Assembly (NCBI RefSeq): GCF_000243735.2
Contig: NZ_AHMP02000001.1
Location: 211,001 to 275,000, forward strand
DNA length: 64,000 bases
Source of the DNA: Leptospira kmetyi serovar Malaysia str. Bejo-Iso9
GTDB taxonomy: Bacteria; Spirochaetota; Leptospiria; Leptospirales; Leptospiraceae
Direction: 5' to 3'
This document shows positions 60,514-64,000 of this stretch, one piece after another; position 1 is the first letter of the stretch, and each line of letters begins with the position of its first letter. A model generated the notes under the pieces. The model saw only the letters and a list, made by a program, of their open reading frames with translations. It searched no databases and was not told the DNA's origin. The translations under genes and the position numbers were made by a program.

Positions 60514-62088
60514 TTAGGTAAGAATATCTTCACCGATATCGAATACACAGACTCGATTTCTTCCCAACGTTTTTGCTTGATACAAGGCTTGGTCCGCGTG
60601 TGTGAATGCGCCTTCCAAACTGCTTCTTCCGCCACGACCTTCGGAAATTCCTATGCTCAACGTAACCGATTTTCCGTCTTCCAAGAGAACCTTATTCTCC
60701 ACTTCCTTACGAAGATGTTCTGCGATGTTGATCGAATCTTCCGGATTGGCTCCGAATAAAAACACGGCGAATTCTTCCCCGCCCCAACGACAGACCGCGT
60801 CGGTTTGACGAATGCAAGTGCCGAGTATTTGCGCCACCTTTACTAAGATTCTATCCCCCGCGTCGTGACCGAACTGATCATTGACTTGTTTAAAGTGATC
60901 GATGTCGATCATCAAAACCGTCCAGGTTTGTCCGTGACGATTGCTGATCGCAAGAGATCTTTGGGTAAGTTTAAAAAAGCCGCGTCGGTTTGCGATTCCG
61001 GTCAACGGATCGGTGTGGATCAACTTGGAAACGTGTTCCATAGAAGCCCTTAACTTGATATAAAGAATGAGCACGATTCCGAGCGCGCATACAAGTCCCC
61101 AAAACGGAAGAAGATTGGTGATGATCGAAGCTACGAATTGGATCGCGGAGATTCTATGCACCAAACGAATCTCGTCCTTTTTGATTTCGAATACGATCCA
61201 GTAGTAACCTCCTTGTAAAAAGAATCGCTCCGAAGGGCCGTTCGGAACCGCAAGAACGGAATCGTTTAGGTCCATCGGAGGAGCCTTTGCGATCACTTTG
61301 CGATTTTCGTCCACGAGATTGCTTTCTCCGATACAAACGCCCACGCTCAAAATTCTCCGCAACGCTTCCAAACCGATGTCGATCGATGCGACTCCGATAA
61401 ACTTATCCCGATAATACACGGGTTCGGATACGGTAATCATCAAACCCTGCCCGCCTATATCGTCGTAGAGTTCCGTAATGATCTGTTTGCGATCCGGGTT
61501 TTTTTCCGGACTTGCATCCACCCAAAACGGTCTTTTGTAAAGACCTTCGTTAAACACGTCCCGATACACTTTCGATTTGGGAGCCACATACAAAAATTTC
61601 TGAGCGGAAAGATAATAAGCCCATACGACCTCGCTTTGTTTTTCCACGAGCGTATCGAACTGTCCGCTCAAACTCAAAGCCGCCTCGACCTCTCTCAAGT
61701 AAAACGGAGTGATCTGCGTAGAATAAAGCGGAGGCGTGGAGGATTCCGCAGGAGAAGTTTCCTTTTTTTTGGAATTCTGATTCGCGATTCCGAACAACTT
61801 CAGACTTGAATAATTTCTAAATTTTCTTAGGACCGTAGCGCTCGGCACGGAGTCCTCGTAATAGATCATCGAATCGGCGATGGATAAACCCAAGGCCCTG
61901 GTCTGATTGCTGACTCTGCGAATATAATCCTGAGCGATCTTCGATCTCATCCAAACGACACGATGAATTTCACTCTGCATCTTTTGCGCTTCGTATACAA
62001 ACGTGCCTATGATTAAAATCGGTATGATCGCCAACACCGTGAGAATGGTTCTTCTTTGTATCCTTACTTCGTTCTGATATACGTTCAT
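60514..62088 (-). CDS. Cache-GGDEF diguanylate cyclase, paralogue 2
   Basis: A protein of about 524 residues, closely related to the previous one along its whole length: Cache sensor ([31 protein letters not shown]), second helix and GGDEF domain with CRWGGEEF and RQTD inhibitory site. The sensor differs most before position 160, so the ligand may differ. Start at the ATG 62088; a TTG at 62145 would add 19 residues. Tandem duplication. Confidence 0.93.
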   Translation of the reverse strand: MNVYQNEVRIQRRTILTVLAIIPILIIGTFVYEAQKMQSEIHRVVWMRSKIAQDYIRRVSNQTRALGLSIADSMIYYEDSVPSATVLRKFRNYSSLKLFGIANQNSKKKETSPAESSTPPLYSTQITPFYLREVEAALSLSGQFDTLVEKQSEVVWAYYLSAQKFLYVAPKSKVYRDVFNEGLYKRPFWVDASPEKNPDRKQIITELYDDIGGQGLMITVSEPVYYRDKFIGVASIDIGLEALRRILSVGVCIGESNLVDENRKVIAKAPPMDLNDSVLAVPNGPSERFFLQGGYYWIVFEIKKDEIRLVHRISAIQFVASIITNLLPFWGLVCALGIVLILYIKLRASMEHVSKLIHTDPLTGIANRRGFFKLTQRSLAISNRHGQTWTVLMIDIDHFKQVNDQFGHDAGDRILVKVAQILGTCIRQTDAVCRWGGEEFAVFLFGANPEDSINIAEHLRKEVENKVLLEDGKSVTLSIGISEGRGGRSSLEGAFTHADQALYQAKTLGRNRVCVFDIGEDILT

Positions 62089-62145
62089 CGGGTCTGACTT
62101 GCCTTTATCCGAGTGCAGAATTGTACAGAATTTGATTCCACGCAA

Positions 62146-62674
62146 TTGTTTATTGTTTTCTAATGCGATACAATTATACGTTTCTATATTTTGATAATTT
62201 TTAGAATCAACCCGTTTAGACAGGAAGAGCCAAGATGATAAATTGAAGATTTTAAGAATTGCTTTTGATCCTCAAGGAGTAACGAGATCGGGAGACAAAG
62301 AGTGTGTTATCTGTTTACTAAAAAAGAAGAAAAAGACCGAAAACCACTTAGAAAGATTTCATTTCAAAAACTTGAAACGCAATTTAGACATAAATTCTCA
62401 TCTTCTAAACCCTCGGAACGGTTGGAAATTTTTTACAAAATCAAATTATAAAAAGAATAATAAAATCAAAGAATCTAACGTCGATTTGTTGATTCTACGG
62501 GCGTAAACGTTTCGGACCGAGAAGAAAATCCCCAAGGATCGGAGAATCTGCGAGAACCGCTCGATCCGGGTTTTCCGGGTTTGGAATTTCATCGAATTCC
62601 ATTCTTTCCAAAAACGCCGAAAACCGAATTCTACGATCGGCTCGACGTTTTTAGAATATTCTATTTTTTGAATG
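62146..62674. other. intergenic region without a convincing gene
   Basis: About 530 bases. A rightward frame at 62243-62506 uses a TTG with no ribosome site and is lysine-rich in a way typical of chance frames. A small hairpin GGAATT/AATTCC is at 62583-62600. Confidence 0.45.
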
Positions 62675-63373
62675 TTATGGAGAAGCGAGTTTCTTTTGTG
62701 CCAAAGCGAAGATCACTTGAAATTGTTCCGGCGTCATTTTGTTTTGCGAGCCCACAGGAGAATTTTCGATTTCGCTGTGATTGTGAACGTAAGGAACATT
62801 CGATTTTTGTAAATCGTCCGGAGTGATATAAATCGTCTTATCCCCTTTCGTAACCGCGAGATAATCGGATTCGTTGATCTTTTTGGCGTGGCTCTGGACG
62901 TTCTCCAGTTCCACCTTCCCCTCACAATGGCAGATAAAGGTCATATCCCCGTAAACCGAAGTATAAAACTTGGTTCCGCGCACGCCCGCCGTGTTGGTCG
63001 GTGTGTGAAGACTCATCTTTTCGCCCTTGAGAAGTTTGTTCGTTAGGATCCAAGAACTTCCTTTGTTTTGATAGAATGATTTTTCATCGGGTTCTTCCTT
63101 TACTTGAAAACGGGAATCGGATTGGATTTCGATCACGTAAGAATTCTCCCCAAAAGAAAGGGAAGCCACCGACTTCGGTCCGGTTACGATCGTATCTCCG
63201 TTTTGAATCGTTTGAGAAACGTTTGCCTTGATTTGCTGATCCCCTCTTTCCACAATAACGTCGCCTTTGACAAAGGTAATCGCACCTTTCGTAGAATCGG
63301 TTTTGTTTTTGCCGCAATCATAAACGGATACGACCGCACAAACGACCAGGATCACCGCCGATATTCTTTTCAT
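62675..63373 (-). CDS. FecR-domain lipoprotein
   Basis: A protein of about 232 residues: signal peptide and lipobox-like [10 protein letters not shown], then a FecR domain ([63 protein letters not shown]). The family detects signals or binds cell-envelope partners; without an adjacent FecI sigma factor it is probably a structural or sensory lipoprotein. Start at the ATG with GGAG 5 bases upstream; a longer frame to 63484 has no such site. Confidence 0.88.
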   Translation of the reverse strand: MKRISAVILVVCAVVSVYDCGKNKTDSTKGAITFVKGDVIVERGDQQIKANVSQTIQNGDTIVTGPKSVASLSFGENSYVIEIQSDSRFQVKEEPDEKSFYQNKGSSWILTNKLLKGEKMSLHTPTNTAGVRGTKFYTSVYGDMTFICHCEGKVELENVQSHAKKINESDYLAVTKGDKTIYITPDDLQKSNVPYVHNHSEIENSPVGSQNKMTPEQFQVIFALAQKKLASP

Positions 63374-63510
63374 AAATTCTCCACTATCCTTTTTGGACTT
63401 CGAATCGAACTCCATACAATGCGCTTGGATTGCGAAAAGGCAAACGAAATATTTCGTCTTTGATTTGCGAAAAAAAGAATCCATTCCCGAATTATAGAAA
63501 CGTCGACGTT

Positions 63511-64000
63511 CTATTCGGATGCGGAATGATTTTTACGATAGAGCGCGGGTGAAAACCCGGTGACTTTTGCGAACTGAGAATTGAACGCAGACTTGGAATT
63601 GAATCCGACTTCGTATCCGATATCCAAAACTCCCTTGTTCGGTTCGGAGATCAATCGTTTGCAGGCTTCTTGAACCCGATAGTGATTTACCAATTCGTAA
63701 AAGCTCATCTTCTGAACCTCGTTGAGATAACGCGAGGTTTGATGCAGACTTAATCCCAATCCGGCGGCGAGATCCACCAAACGAAGTTCCCCGTCCCGGT
63801 AGAAAGCCTGTTTTTCCATGATGTCCTTCAGTCTGAGATTGGCCCTTTCGATCTCTTCGTTTAACAAAATCGTGTTTTGGTATTTCGAATTTCGGATCGC
63901 GACCGTCATCTCGTTGAAAAATCCGGGATGATTCTCCTTCAATACGAACATCAACAAAATCACGAGGACGATACAAGACGCGCCGCTTTTGAAAAGAATC
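63511..64000 (-). CDS. membrane-linked AraC-family regulator, 5' part beyond the window
   Basis: The C-terminal 150 or so residues of a fourth AraC-type protein: a last membrane helix (about 63920-64000, open to the window edge), then the HTH pair ([55 protein letters not shown]). An internal GTG at 63963 is not the start because the hydrophobic helix reads through from upstream. The FecR gene lies 137 bases downstream. Confidence 0.88.
   Translation of the reverse strand, partial: ILFKSGASCIVLVILLMFVLKENHPGFFNEMTVAIRNSKYQNTILLNEEIERANLRLKDIMEKQAFYRDGELRLVDLAAGLGLSLHQTSRYLNEVQKMSFYELVNHYRVQEACKRLISEPNKGVLDIGYEVGFNSKSAFNSQFAKVTGFSPALYRKNHSASE

Noticed and set aside
62243..62506. Rightward 87-codon lysine-rich frame
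   Set aside because: TTG start without a ribosome site in an AT-rich gap.

Overview
The window is a chromosomal piece of a Leptospira species. Evidence: the codon style, the AraC regulators with multi-helix N-termini, DUF1554 and DUF1566 surface proteins, dense GGDEF/EAL/STAS signalling, and a Leptospira-type intergenic repeat rich in short palindromes. The base composition looks richer in GC than L. interrogans, so a higher-GC member of the pathogen clade is my guess; the species cannot be fixed by eye.

Layout. 1-4.9 kb: rightward housekeeping genes (diguanylate cyclase, long-chain acyl-CoA synthetase, DoxX). 4.9-14 kb: a leftward block with a DUF6817 protein, small drug/metabolite transporter, FAD oxidoreductase, MFS exporter, a nuclease-like protein bracketed by a 44-bp direct repeat, an ECF42-type sigma factor with its DGPF/YCII partner, an alpha/beta hydrolase and a RibD-like reductase. 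14.2-26.8 kb: an integron-like cassette array. Eleven structured elements (ten attC-like sites, one degenerate, plus a terminal half site next to a tyrosine recombinase) separate cassettes carrying a GHKL ATPase with a HEPN-like tail, a Doc/AbrB toxin-antitoxin pair, a membrane protein, a retron-like reverse transcriptase unit, a TIR protein, two small unknown proteins and three ORF-less cassettes. The array runs leftward from the 3' end of the recombinase gene, with cassette genes and recombinase in the same orientation (except the retron), as I remember for the Treponema denticola integron. 27-31.7 kb: patatin, sodium:solute symporter, two small paralogues, nitroreductase. 31.8-37.7 kb: TetR and CsoR/CstR regulators followed by a DUF2892-TolC-RND operon with palindromic operators. 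38-42.4 kb: a partner-switching operon (SpoIIE phosphatase, TPR protein, unknown membrane protein, STAS). 42.4-64 kb: STAS-like proteins, DUF1554 and Ig-like/DUF1566 surface proteins, four AraC regulators, EAL and GGDEF proteins, FecR.

Working together: the right half is mainly c-di-GMP turnover (three GGDEF cyclases counting the one at the left edge, two EAL proteins), partner switching and membrane-linked AraC regulators, which suggests environmental sensing. The cassette array is an accessory island whose genes mostly resemble anti-phage or stress-abortive modules (RT/ncRNA, TIR, GHKL-HEPN, toxin-antitoxin).

The most interesting items are the cassette array with a recombinase that lacks the usual IntI insertion, and the retron-like cassette with a candidate msr-msd RNA overlapping the start of a 46-residue cationic hydrophobic peptide. 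All family calls are from reading sequence; no database search was run.
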